From: Oscillospiraceae bacterium
GTDB lineage: Bacteria; Bacillota; Clostridia; Oscillospirales; JAAYXM01
DNA length: 39,063 bases
Direction: 5' to 3'
NCBI GenBank assembly: GCA_017439555.1
Contig: JAFSIZ010000093.1
Span: forward strand, 1-39,063
Below, piece by piece: positions 7,691-15,407 of the stretch. Position 1 is the first letter of the stretch, and each line of letters opens with the position of its first letter. The notes under the pieces are model-generated. The model was not told the origin of the DNA and ran no database searches. It worked only from the letters and a program-made list of their open reading frames with translations. The translations under genes were made by a program, and so were the position numbers.

Positions 7691-8974
7691 CTATACACCC
7701 CAGAAGAGATAGACGAGGACATAGCCTGCGATAACTGCGGAAAGCGTAAACGGAATGCCGATGCGGAAGAAATCGCGATTCTTGACCTCATAGCCTGCAT
7801 TGCGAAGAATACCCGTACCTGTGATATTTGCTGATGCGCCGATGGGAGTGAGGTTTCCGCCGAGCGTTGCGCCGATAAGGAGACCAAAGGCAAGCAGGTG
7901 TTTGGGACAACCAAGCTGTGCGGAAATTCCGGCAACAACCGGGAGCATAGCCGCAACATAAGGAATGTTATCGATAAATGCAGAGAAGATAACGGATGCC
8001 CAGACGATGAGCGTATAGATAAGGAATGTGTTTCCGCCTCCGATTTTGACGAAGAACTCGCTTATTGTGGCAATAACGCCGAGCTCTTCAATTCCGGCAA
8101 TAACAACGAAAAGGCCGTGAAGAAGCCCGAGTGTGTAGAAATCTATTTCCTTGAATACGTCTTTTACAATCGTCTTGTTCTTCTTGAATATAAGCTCGCG
8201 CAAAACGCCGATTACCATAAGAGCAACGCAGATGTAGCCGTTTGTTTCGGCGGGCTTATTGGGAATGAAGGATGCAACGATGAGAAGAAGAATTGTGCCG
8301 AGGAGAAGAACTGTCGGGAAGAAATCATTCACCTCGGTTTTTTCCTGAGACTCAATCGGCTGTGTTTCCTTTCTAAAGAGGATAAGAAGGATACCTGCCG
8401 AGATAAGAGCACCTGCCTGAACGACCCAGAAGAGACCGGGACGCCCGTTATACCAGAAGAAGTCAAGAAAGTTCATAGCCAGACCGCCGGTTGCCGGGTT
8501 TCCTGCAAGCATAATTGAGGTCGTATCTCCGACAAGAGTTGCGGCACCCTGAAGGTTCGATGAAACTGCGATGGAGATAATCATTGCAACAGGGTTGATG
8601 TTAAGCTTTTTGGCGATGTTGAGAGCGACAGGCGCAATCATAAGAACAGTTGCGACGTTGTCGACAAATGCAGAAATAATTCCGGCAAAAAGAGAAAGCC
8701 ACACAGTCGCCCATTTGACGTTGGGAACCTTGCTTATGATAAAGTCAGCCAGTCGGTCGGGCATTTTTGACTCAATGAAGAGATAGACCGTACCCATAGT
8801 ACCGGCAATCATCATAAGGACATTCCAATCGATGGCCTTGAAGACATCCCAACCGTTAAAGCCTGCCATAAAGGTGAAAACAACAGCAGAGCCAAGCGCT
8901 ATGTATGGGCGGAACTTCTGGAATGAGAGCAGCAAAACATATGTAATGCCAAAAACTATAAGTGCGGGAATCAT
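7691..8974 (-). CDS. NhaD/ArsB-type ion transporter (IT superfamily)
   Basis: A 427-aa polytopic membrane protein of about 11-12 TM segments. The two halves carry the matching signature motifs of the ArsB/NhaD and SLC13-like ion transporter superfamily: FVDNVATVLM near residue 107 and FIDNIPYVAAMLP near 344, plus SSNLQGAATLVGD and GGNLTPIGASANI hairpin regions. Members exchange Na+ for H+ or carry arsenite or dicarboxylates. No arsenic genes are nearby, so Na+/H+ or carboxylate transport is as likely. Start: AAAGGAGA then ATG, with its own promoter at 9020-9048. It heads a three-gene operon with two ATP-grasp ligases. Confidence 0.85.
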   Translation of the reverse strand: MIPALIVFGITYVLLLSFQKFRPYIALGSAVVFTFMAGFNGWDVFKAIDWNVLMMIAGTMGTVYLFIESKMPDRLADFIISKVPNVKWATVWLSLFAGIISAFVDNVATVLMIAPVALNIAKKLNINPVAMIISIAVSSNLQGAATLVGDTTSIMLAGNPATGGLAMNFLDFFWYNGRPGLFWVVQAGALISAGILLILFRKETQPIESQEKTEVNDFFPTVLLLGTILLLIVASFIPNKPAETNGYICVALMVIGVLRELIFKKNKTIVKDVFKEIDFYTLGLLHGLFVVIAGIEELGVIATISEFFVKIGGGNTFLIYTLIVWASVIFSAFIDNIPYVAAMLPVVAGISAQLGCPKHLLAFGLLIGATLGGNLTPIGASANITGTGILRNAGYEVKNRDFFRIGIPFTLSAVIAGYVLVYLFWGV

Positions 8975-9019
8975 TGAAAAACATCTCCTTTAAATTATCC
9001 GCGAAAATTCACAGCGTAC

Positions 9020-9048
9020 ATTATAGCACAAAAAAACACATTTAGCAA
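9020..9048 (-). promoter_or_regulatory. Promoter of the NhaD-like/ATP-grasp operon
   Basis: Reading the minus strand: -35 TTGCTA (9048-9043), 17-bp spacer, -10 TATAAT (9025-9020), about 45 nt before the transporter ATG. Confidence 0.8.
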
Positions 9049-9251
9049 TCGTTGAATTTCAACAAAGTCGGTGCTTTTGAAAATATTCTGTATTGAGTCA
9101 TATATGCGGCGAAATGCCCGTTGCTTGCAAATTCGGGAACAACGGTATACACGGTGTTATTCGATTCAAAGAAATATTCGTTCTCGAATAAGACCCTGAG
9201 CCTGTTGCATAAAAAGCTCTGTATAATTGCTGTTTTGCATAATATAAGCAC
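9042..9251 (-). CDS. Possible small or decayed gene in an otherwise gene-free gap
   Basis: The gap 8975-9363 holds only this candidate plus two promoters. It is a 69-aa GTG-started frame whose second half (from about LFENEYFFESNN to the end) reads like ordinary soluble protein. Upstream, TATAAT with TTACTT 17 bp away could be a promoter. The only well-spaced RBS (TTGGGG) instead serves an ATG at 9240 in another frame, which gives a 24-aa peptide starting MQNSNYTELF. A frameshift between the two frames would explain both halves, suggesting a remnant. It may also be a chance frame; no homologue was recognised. Confidence 0.3.
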   Translation of the reverse strand: MLILCKTAIIQSFLCNRLRVLFENEYFFESNNTVYTVVPEFASNGHFAAYMTQYRIFSKAPTLLKFNDC

Positions 9252-9314
9252 CCCAATACTGTTAATTATATACTATCATATAATCACAAGTAATTCAACG
9301 TGGCAAAAGACGGC

Positions 9315-9343
9315 TTGACCTCAATGGTATTTTATGGTAAAAT
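9315..9343 (+). promoter_or_regulatory. Promoter of the ccdA-MATE pair
   Basis: -35 TTGACC (9315-9320), 17-bp spacer, -10 TAAAAT (9338-9343). It overlaps an upstream ATG at 9334 and so shows that the true ccdA start is downstream. Confidence 0.8.
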
Positions 9344-9363
9344 TTCAAACGGTGATATATGAT

Positions 9364-10017
9364 ATGCAATATATAATAACGTTTTTTGAGGGGATAATCT
9401 CTTTTATCTCCCCGTGTATGCTTCCGATGCTGCCGATATATGTTTCATATTTCTCGGGCGGCGAAAACAAAAGCGCAAAGACATTTCTAAAGGCTCTTGC
9501 GTTCGTCGCGGGATTTACCGCGGTGTTCAGCCTGCTTGGCCTGTTTGCGGGAAGCATCGGTGCGCTTCTCGACAGATATCACGAAGCGGTGGAGACTGTC
9601 AGCGGTATAATAATCATATTGCTCGGGCTCGATTTTCTCGGCGTTATCAGAATACCGTTCCTGAAAGGCTTCCATGCCTCGACAAAGGTTACGGGCGTGT
9701 TTTCCGCGTTTGTATTCGGGGTAATATTCTCGATAAGCCACGCCCCGTGTATGAGTGCATTCCTCGGAACAGCGCTTGTCACGGCATCCGCGTCGGGCGC
9801 GGCGCTCAAGGGGATGCTTCTGCTTCTTTCCTATTCGCTCGGGCTCGGTATTCCGTTTCTCATTTCCGCGATGCTCATAAAGAGATTGAACGCTGCGTTT
9901 GAGGCGATAAAGAATAATTATAATGTAATAAATATTATCTGCGGCATTTTGCTCATAATCCTCGGTGTTCTTATGGCGACAGGCGTCCTGCACAAACTTA
10001 TGCATTTGGTGCATTGA
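9364..10017 (+). CDS. ccdA: CcdA-like thiol-disulfide membrane transporter
   Basis: A 217-aa membrane protein with six hydrophobic segments, the DsbD/CcdA transmembrane family. It carries the two redox cysteines in family positions: C18 in ISPCMLPMLP and C129 in HAPCMSAFLG. These pass electrons from cytoplasmic thioredoxin across the membrane to extracytoplasmic thiol proteins. The start at 9364 is chosen over 9334 because the promoter -10 at 9338-9343 places transcription start after 9334, and GGTG at 9351 fits as RBS. No thioredoxin-like lipoprotein or cytochrome c gene lies next to it; it is followed 16 nt later by a MATE transporter. Confidence 0.88.
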   Translation: MQYIITFFEGIISFISPCMLPMLPIYVSYFSGGENKSAKTFLKALAFVAGFTAVFSLLGLFAGSIGALLDRYHEAVETVSGIIIILLGLDFLGVIRIPFLKGFHASTKVTGVFSAFVFGVIFSISHAPCMSAFLGTALVTASASGAALKGMLLLLSYSLGLGIPFLISAMLIKRLNAAFEAIKNNYNVINIICGILLIILGVLMATGVLHKLMHLVH

Positions 10018-10033
10018 TAAAGAGGTGTGAGTT

Positions 10034-11389
10034 GTGAGGTTTTTAAGGCTTGATGAAAACGCAAGATTTTCAAACAAGCAAATAGTTGTTTTCCTGTTAC
10101 CGATGTTTTTTGAGCAGCTGATGATGTCGGGGCTCAATATTGCCGATACCTTTATGGTCTCAAATCTCGGTGAAATTGCGGTTGCAGGTGTTGCGCTCGT
10201 GTCGAGAATAGACAATTTCGTCAAACAGTTCCTTCTTGCGCTCGCGCAGGGCGGAAGCGTCATTATGTCCCAGTATATAGGCGCAAAGGATGAGAAGCTT
10301 GCGCGGACATCGCTCAAAAACAATGTCCGCATCGTTATAATCATCGGCCTTATAATAATGGCGATTATGGTTCTTCTGCGCCCGTGGATACTCAATACGC
10401 TTTACGGAAACGCGGAAAAAGAAGTGCTCGATATAAGCCTTGAATATTTCAATATAACTGCATTTTCATATCCGCTTGTTGCGCTCTATTATTCGGGAAG
10501 CGCATCCTTCCGCGCGATGGGTGAGAGCAAGGTTCCGTCCGTTGCCGCAATCTGTATGATGATTATAAATCTCACACTGAAATATACATTTATCTTTAAG
10601 ATGAATATGGGCGTCAAGGGCGCTGCACTTTCCACGTTGATAGCTATGGCGACAGTCGGAACAGTAATGTTTATTGGCCTTCACGCAAAGAGAAACAAGG
10701 TCAGGCTCGAGGGATTTTTCAGGCCGCAGTTTGAGGGCGAAAATGCCGGCAGAATACTTAAGATTTCCGTTCCCAACGGAATAGAGCAGGGAATGTTCCA
10801 GCTCGGTGCGCTTCTGATTGCAGGTCTCGTTTCGGGGCTTGGCACTGCGGCGATTGCGGCAGACTCGATTTCAAGAACAATCTGCGGATTGATACATTCC
10901 TTCGGCTCGGGCTTCGTCGCTGTTATGATGATGGTTATCGGGCAGTGCATGGGAGCCGGGCGCCCGGACGAAGCAGAGTTTTATACAAAGCATATATTGA
11001 AGATCAACTATTTGCTGACTTTCTTCAACGTCCTGATTGTTTTTGTGCTTCTGAAACCGCTTATTTCGCTTTATGATGTTTCTGCGCAGGCGCAGAGCTA
11101 TGCGTTCCGGATACTGTTGATATATGGAATCGGCTCAATGTTCTTTTACCCGACGAGCTTTGCAACAGCGGCGGCACTCCGCGGAGCGGGAGACACAAAG
11201 TTTGTTATGCTCGTTGCGTCCTGCTCGATGTTCCTGTTCAGGATAGGCGCAGCATATATCTTCGTCTATGTGTTTAGGCTCGGAATCCTTGGCCCGTGGA
11301 TTGCGATGGTGTCAGACTGGGTGATAAGAAGCGCTGTGTTTGCAATAAGGTTCAAAGGCGGAAAATGGGCAAAAAACAAGGTTATATAA
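10034..11389 (+). CDS. MATE-family multidrug/cation exporter
   Basis: A 451-aa protein with about 12 TM segments and the MATE layout: FLLPMFFEQLMMSGLNIADT at the start of the first half and SVPNGIEQGMFQLGALLIAG at the start of the second. MATE proteins export cationic drugs or metabolites in exchange for Na+ or H+. Coupling to Na+ is plausible here given the predicted Na+-type V-ATPase, but this is inference. The GTG start at 10034 follows AGAGGTG with good spacing. It is the second gene after ccdA and ends at a strong terminator. Confidence 0.88.
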   Translation: MRFLRLDENARFSNKQIVVFLLPMFFEQLMMSGLNIADTFMVSNLGEIAVAGVALVSRIDNFVKQFLLALAQGGSVIMSQYIGAKDEKLARTSLKNNVRIVIIIGLIIMAIMVLLRPWILNTLYGNAEKEVLDISLEYFNITAFSYPLVALYYSGSASFRAMGESKVPSVAAICMMIINLTLKYTFIFKMNMGVKGAALSTLIAMATVGTVMFIGLHAKRNKVRLEGFFRPQFEGENAGRILKISVPNGIEQGMFQLGALLIAGLVSGLGTAAIAADSISRTICGLIHSFGSGFVAVMMMVIGQCMGAGRPDEAEFYTKHILKINYLLTFFNVLIVFVLLKPLISLYDVSAQAQSYAFRILLIYGIGSMFFYPTSFATAAALRGAGDTKFVMLVASCSMFLFRIGAAYIFVYVFRLGILGPWIAMVSDWVIRSAVFAIRFKGGKWAKNKVI

Positions 11390-11401
11390 AGTTATATAAA
11401 G

Positions 11402-11439
11402 AGAAGTCTCACAGGTGTTCGCCTGTGAGACTTCTTTTC
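11402..11439. terminator. Terminator shared by the MATE gene and mrnC
   Basis: A 14-bp perfect stem (11402-11415 with 11422-11435) and TGTTCG loop, followed by TTTTCTCT on the plus strand and flanked by A-rich DNA for the converging mrnC. Confidence 0.9.
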
Positions 11440-11440
11440 T

Positions 11441-11839
11441 CTATTCAATTATCATCCCGAACAGTTCGTTCAGCCTTTCATATCGCCCAAGCAGATAGAG
11501 ATAGCCGAAGAGCGCTTCGAAAGCAGTTGCCGTGTGATAGGTTTCGGGGCTTGCGTGCTTCGGAAGCGTGTTGACCTTTGCGTTGCGTCCGCGAAGAAAC
11601 ACATCGTGCTCCTCTTCTGTGAGGCTCGGGAGGATTTTTGAAGCTGCGGCCTCCTGCGCCGAAGCGGAAACGGAGGAAACTGTGTTTTTATGCAGCTCCT
11701 TCACCTTTCTTACGCCGCTTTTTGAAAGGTTTGCGCGGACCATAAGCTCGAAGACCGCATCGCCGACGTGCGCAAGCCCGAGCGAGCTCATTTCAAGTAT
11801 TTCATTTTTTGAAAGTGTTGTGTGAAGAAAATCCTGCAT
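11441..11839 (-). CDS. mrnC: Mini-ribonuclease III
   Basis: The 132-aa protein is a single RNase III catalytic domain without a dsRNA-binding domain, as in Mini-III, which in Bacillus matures 23S rRNA ends. Conserved features: the signature GLAHVGDAVFELMVR with D27, GRNAKVNTLPKH in the middle, and ATAFEALFGYLYLLGR with E108 as metal ligand. Length is normal for the family. In many Firmicutes the gene sits next to cysS; here it stands alone with its own promoter. Start: ATG after CGGAGGT. Confidence 0.92.
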   Translation of the reverse strand: MQDFLHTTLSKNEILEMSSLGLAHVGDAVFELMVRANLSKSGVRKVKELHKNTVSSVSASAQEAAASKILPSLTEEEHDVFLRGRNAKVNTLPKHASPETYHTATAFEALFGYLYLLGRYERLNELFGMIIE

Positions 11840-11868
11840 ATATACCTCCGAAAAAAATTTCTGAGAAT

Positions 11869-11897
11869 ATTGTATGTCAGAATAATCAAAATGTCAA
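11869..11897 (-). promoter_or_regulatory. Promoter of mrnC
   Basis: Minus strand: consensus -35 TTGACA (11897-11892), 17-bp spacer, -10 TACAAT (11874-11869). Confidence 0.85.
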
Positions 11898-11974
11898 ATC
11901 ATATACTAAAAAAGGCTGTGGTGTTAATCCTATGTAAAAAAGATCGATAGTTAAAAGATTGTCAATTGCAAACG

Positions 11975-12003
11975 TTGAAAAAATATGCAAAATGTGGTAA
12001 AAT
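11975..12003 (+). promoter_or_regulatory. Promoter of the V-ATPase operon
   Basis: -35 TTGAAA (11975-11980), 17-bp spacer, -10 TAAAAT (11998-12003). It lies about 35 nt before the first real start at 12038 and overlaps a longer reading frame beginning at 11966. Confidence 0.8.
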
Positions 12004-12037
12004 AGATAAAATTATTAAAACAGAGGCGGTGAATAAT

Positions 12038-12352
12038 ATGGCTCAGGATGCCGTCAAAAAGGTAATGGAAGCAGAAGCTTCGGCAGCGGCTCTCATAGAA
12101 GAGGCGAGAGAGCGTGCAAAGCAGATAATTTCCGATGCCGAAAAAGAAGGCCGTGAGATGCTCATCAATGCTGAGATTGAAGCTGAGAAAGAGGTGAAGG
12201 CGCTTCTTGCAGAGGCGGAAAAATCAGCGGAGGCAGCATCGCGCAAGATCCTTGCCGGGGTCGAGAGCGAGGGCGCAAAGCTTGAAGCTCTGGCTCAGGG
12301 CAGGATGGACAAGGCAGCAACGGTCATAGCGGAAAGGGTTGTGAACGGATAA
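12038..12352 (+). CDS. V-type ATPase peripheral stalk subunit (H/G type)
   Basis: A 104-aa, almost wholly helical coiled-coil protein rich in Ala, Glu and Lys (EEARERAKQIISDAEKEG). It matches the G/H stalk subunit of bacterial V/A-type ATPases, which pairs with subunit E to hold the catalytic head against the membrane part. The start at 12038 is chosen because GAGGCGGT at 12023-12030 is 7 nt away and the operon promoter lies downstream of the earlier ATG at 11966. The stop overlaps the next gene by one base (TAATG). First gene of the operon. Confidence 0.85.
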   Translation: MAQDAVKKVMEAEASAAALIEEARERAKQIISDAEKEGREMLINAEIEAEKEVKALLAEAEKSAEAASRKILAGVESEGAKLEALAQGRMDKAATVIAERVVNG

Positions 12353-14268
12353 TGGCTATTGTCAGAATGAAACGGTTGCGTCTGTTCGCAATGGCAGAGG
12401 ACCGCGAAAGGCTTCTTGACAGGCTTGCACATCTTGGTGTTGTCGAGATAAGTGAAGCGGAGTCTGCAGGTGAAGCTGCTGAGACTGCGGCTTCGGAGAA
12501 GCTGGGCGAAACGCTTTCACAGATTGTTTCCGCTCAAAGCTCGGCAAGAAAACACAGCAAGCTCAAAAAAGGGCTGTTCAGCCCACGCCCGGAGATGACA
12601 GAGCAGGAGCTCCTCTCCTCGGAGCTGTTGTCGGAGGCTGAGGAGATAACAGCCGCGATAAACGAGCGCGAAGCGGCGCTTTCGAGGCTGTATGCAGAAA
12701 GGTCGAGAATTGCGACACTGCGCAAGACATATGCGCCTTGGGAAAAGCTTGATGTTCCGCTCGATACGGGCAGTGGCAGGTTCTATGAAACGACGCTTAT
12801 GACGGTTCCGTCCGTCATAAAGCCCGAGGATATTGCGGCGGCGGTCGCCGAAGGCTCGGAATATGCGGAGCCCTTTGTGGTGTCAAGTGACAGGGAGCTT
12901 CATTACCTGTTCCTCATAAGCCACAGCGGAGACGCTGAGCGCGTGCGCGAGAAGCTCAAACAGCTTGGTGCGGCGGTGGTAAAGTTCAGCGGAACAGAAG
13001 TCACGGCGCGTGAAAAGATAAAAGCGCTTGATGCTGAGCTTCTGGCTGTTGAGAATGAAATAAAAGAAGCAGAAGAAAACATTGCCGTAACGGTCGAGCA
13101 ATATGACAAGCTGCTCGCGGCGCAGGATGCGGTGGAGAGCCGCATTGCTGTTGCAGATGCAGCGGAAAAGGGCATAACGACGGCACGCGCATTCTATCTC
13201 GAGGGCTGGTGCCCGGCGCGCGAGGAAAAGATGCTTTCTGAGGTGTTTGAGGAAAGCGGCTATGCCTATGAGTTCTCAGACCCTGCAGAGGGTGAAGAGC
13301 CGCCGACGCTCACATATAACTCAAAGCTGATTTCTCCGTTTAATATGATTACGAATATGTATAGCCCTCCGGCGTATACGGGCATAGACCCGAATCCGAC
13401 AATGGCTCCGTTTTTTGCCTTGTTCTTCGGAATAATGCTATCTGACGCAGGTTATGGATTGCTTCTGATGTTTGCAGGCATATTTGCCCTGTGGAAGCTA
13501 AAGCCGCGAGGAGGATTTAGAAGCTTTATGCAGCTTGCAGTAATCTGCGGTGCGTCTACTGTTGTATGGGGGCTCCTGTTTGGAGGCTTCTTCGGAGATG
13601 CCATCCCGTCTGCATATCTTCTCTTTACGGGGAAAACCTTCCCTTATGATCTTGCACTGTGGTTCAATCCGACGAATGACCCGATGACGATGCTTATATT
13701 CTCGCTTGTTCTCGGCGGAGTTCAGATAGTGGCAGGAATGGCTGTTAAAGGCTATATGATGATACGTGACGGGCTATGGCTTGATGCGCTGTTCGATATC
13801 GGCTTTTGGTGGGTTGTTTTCGGAGGTGCAATAACCTGTATATTCAATGCGCAGCTTGGATTATACGTTCTTGCCGCAGGTGCGCTCGGGCTTATTCTTA
13901 CGCAAGGTCGGGCGAAGAAAAATATCATAATGAAGTTTTTTAGCGGTCTGCTCAGTTTATATGATATAACCGGATATTTTTCGGATATACTTTCATATTC
14001 GCGCTTGCTTGCGCTTTCTTTGGCTACGGCAGTCGTAGGCAACGTTATAAACACGATGGGTGTTATAACGGGTCCGGTTTGTTTTTTTCTGGTATTCATA
14101 ATCGGACATCTGTTCAATATCGCAATAAATCTCGTAGGCTCGTTCGTTCACTCGGCAAGGCTTCAGTATGTCGAGTATTTCGGCAAGTTCTATGAGAGCG
14201 GCGGAAGGCTTTTTGCCCCGCTGACAATAAAATCAAAAAACACAGACATCATCAAGGAGGAAAATTAA
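12352..14268 (+). CDS. ntpI: V-type ATPase membrane subunit I (a-subunit type)
   Basis: A 638-aa protein with a soluble, coiled-coil-rich N-terminal half (about 1-340) and a membrane C-terminal half with seven or eight TM segments. The membrane part forms the stator half-channels against the rotor ring. The essential arginine of the family is present as R551 in SYSRLLALSLAT. The motif NPTMAPFFALFFGIMLSDAGYG marks the start of the membrane region. Translation is coupled to the preceding stalk gene (TAATG overlap), and the K subunit gene follows after one base. Confidence 0.93.
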   Translation: MAIVRMKRLRLFAMAEDRERLLDRLAHLGVVEISEAESAGEAAETAASEKLGETLSQIVSAQSSARKHSKLKKGLFSPRPEMTEQELLSSELLSEAEEITAAINEREAALSRLYAERSRIATLRKTYAPWEKLDVPLDTGSGRFYETTLMTVPSVIKPEDIAAAVAEGSEYAEPFVVSSDRELHYLFLISHSGDAERVREKLKQLGAAVVKFSGTEVTAREKIKALDAELLAVENEIKEAEENIAVTVEQYDKLLAAQDAVESRIAVADAAEKGITTARAFYLEGWCPAREEKMLSEVFEESGYAYEFSDPAEGEEPPTLTYNSKLISPFNMITNMYSPPAYTGIDPNPTMAPFFALFFGIMLSDAGYGLLLMFAGIFALWKLKPRGGFRSFMQLAVICGASTVVWGLLFGGFFGDAIPSAYLLFTGKTFPYDLALWFNPTNDPMTMLIFSLVLGGVQIVAGMAVKGYMMIRDGLWLDALFDIGFWWVVFGGAITCIFNAQLGLYVLAAGALGLILTQGRAKKNIIMKFFSGLLSLYDITGYFSDILSYSRLLALSLATAVVGNVINTMGVITGPVCFFLVFIIGHLFNIAINLVGSFVHSARLQYVEYFGKFYESGGRLFAPLTIKSKNTDIIKEEN

Positions 14269-14269
14269 A

Positions 14270-14746
14270 ATGGAATTCGGTTTGGCACTTGCGCTTTTGG
14301 GCGCAGCACTCGCAACATTTCTTCCGGGCATGGGCTCGGCAAAGGGTGTTGGTCTCGTAGGTAAGGCAGCATCAGGCGTTATCGCGGAGGATCCGTCAAA
14401 GTTCGGTCAGACGCTTCTTCTTCAGGCGCTTCCCGCAACACAGGGTATTTATGGTCTTCTCATTGCATTCCTTGTGCTTCTCAAGGTAGGAATGGTTGGC
14501 GGAGACGGAGCCGTTGAGGTTTCTCTTCTTACGGGTGTATACATCCTTCTCGCTTGTCTCCCGATTGCAGTTGTTGGATATTTCTCGGCTTTCCATCAGG
14601 GAAGTGTTGCTGCGGCAGGCGTCGGTGTTGTCGCAAAGCGCCCGGAAGAGGTTTCCAAGGCTATGATTTACGCCGCTATGGTTGAAACCTATGCAGTTCT
14701 CGCGCTTCTCGTTTCGTTCCTTATGCTCAACGGCGTAAGCTTATAA
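14270..14746 (+). CDS. ntpK: V-type ATPase rotor ring subunit K, Na+-type ligands
   Basis: A 158-aa proteolipid of four TM helices, a duplicated hairpin. Only the second hairpin has the ion-carrying carboxylate, E139 in AAMVETYAVL; the first has LPATQGIY instead. The set L54, T57, Q58, Y61, Q110 and E139 corresponds to the residues around Na+ in the Enterococcus hirae NtpK ring (L61, T64, Q65, Y68, Q110, E139). That predicts Na+ rather than H+ translocation. AAGGAGGA is a very strong RBS, fitting the need for many copies per enzyme. Confidence 0.93.
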   Translation: MEFGLALALLGAALATFLPGMGSAKGVGLVGKAASGVIAEDPSKFGQTLLLQALPATQGIYGLLIAFLVLLKVGMVGGDGAVEVSLLTGVYILLACLPIAVVGYFSAFHQGSVAAAGVGVVAKRPEEVSKAMIYAAMVETYAVLALLVSFLMLNGVSL

Positions 14747-14761
14747 GGCGGTTTTCACAAT

Positions 14762-15340
14762 ATGAACGGTATTGAAAACATCATAAAACGCATAGAGGAA
14801 GAGGCGCGCGAGGCGGCAGCAAAGATAATTGCCGATGCTGAGGCTGAGGCCGCCTCCATACGTGAGAAATACACGTCAGAAAGCGAAAGTGTGCGCGGAG
14901 AGATTGTTTCTCGCGGCAAAAAGGTTGCGGATGAGCGCGCAGCGCGCCTTTCCGGTGCAGCTTCGCTTGAGGCAAAGAAGGCTGCTCTTGCAAAAAAACA
15001 GGAGCTTATATCCGATGCATTTTCCGCAGCGGTAGAAAAACTTTCGTCGCTGTCTGACGACAAGCGCGCACTTGCGCTTTCACGTCTTGCCCTCGCTGCC
15101 GCAAACGGCGGAAAGGGAGAAATCATTCTCTCAAAGGCAGAGCGCGATGCCATTGGCGCAAAGCTTATGGCAAAATGTTCTGAGAACGAAAACATAGTGC
15201 TGTCGGAGGAGACCCGCGAAATCGGCGGAGGGCTCATCTTCCGCGACGGTTCGGCAGAGGTGAACTGCGCGTTCTCCTCGCTCGTGTTTGAGCTCCGTGA
15301 AAGTCTCAGCCGCACAGTTGCTGATGTTTTGTTTGGCTGA
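14762..15340 (+). CDS. ntpE: V-type ATPase peripheral stalk subunit E
   Basis: A 192-aa protein with a long N-terminal coiled coil (about 1-85, rich in Ala, Glu and Lys) and a globular C-terminal domain ending in SRTVADVLFG. The conserved EIGGGLIFRDG is the usual landmark of the E subunit C-terminal domain. It pairs with the H/G protein in the outer stalk. The RBS is weak (AAGGCGG), 11 nt upstream. Confidence 0.9.
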   Translation: MNGIENIIKRIEEEAREAAAKIIADAEAEAASIREKYTSESESVRGEIVSRGKKVADERAARLSGAASLEAKKAALAKKQELISDAFSAAVEKLSSLSDDKRALALSRLALAAANGGKGEIILSKAERDAIGAKLMAKCSENENIVLSEETREIGGGLIFRDGSAEVNCAFSSLVFELRESLSRTVADVLFG

Positions 15341-15351
15341 TAAAACGAAAA

Positions 15352-15401
15352 AGGCACAGCGTTGCCTGAAAATACCGCTCGCTTAAGGGTGCGGTAGGAG
15401 G
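15352..15401 (+). promoter_or_regulatory. Two hairpins before ntpC, the second overlapping its RBS
   Basis: In the 67-nt E/C gap, AGGCA-N6-TGCCT (15352-15367) is followed by TACCGC-N12-GCGGTA (15373-15396). The second runs into the AGGAGG of ntpC (15396-15401). Neither has a T run, so they are not terminators. They may adjust translation or RNA processing within the operon (inference). Confidence 0.45.
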
Positions 15402-15407
15402 TTTCAG

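Noticed and set aside
7691..8974. Arsenite resistance pump
   Set aside because: No arsR, arsA or arsC nearby; sequence motifs are shared with Na+/H+ and carboxylate carriers, so arsenic is not supported.
9487..10395. 302-aa antisense frame across ccdA and the MATE gene
   Set aside because: Spans two real genes and a gene boundary on the other strand, with no RBS and no protein-like composition.
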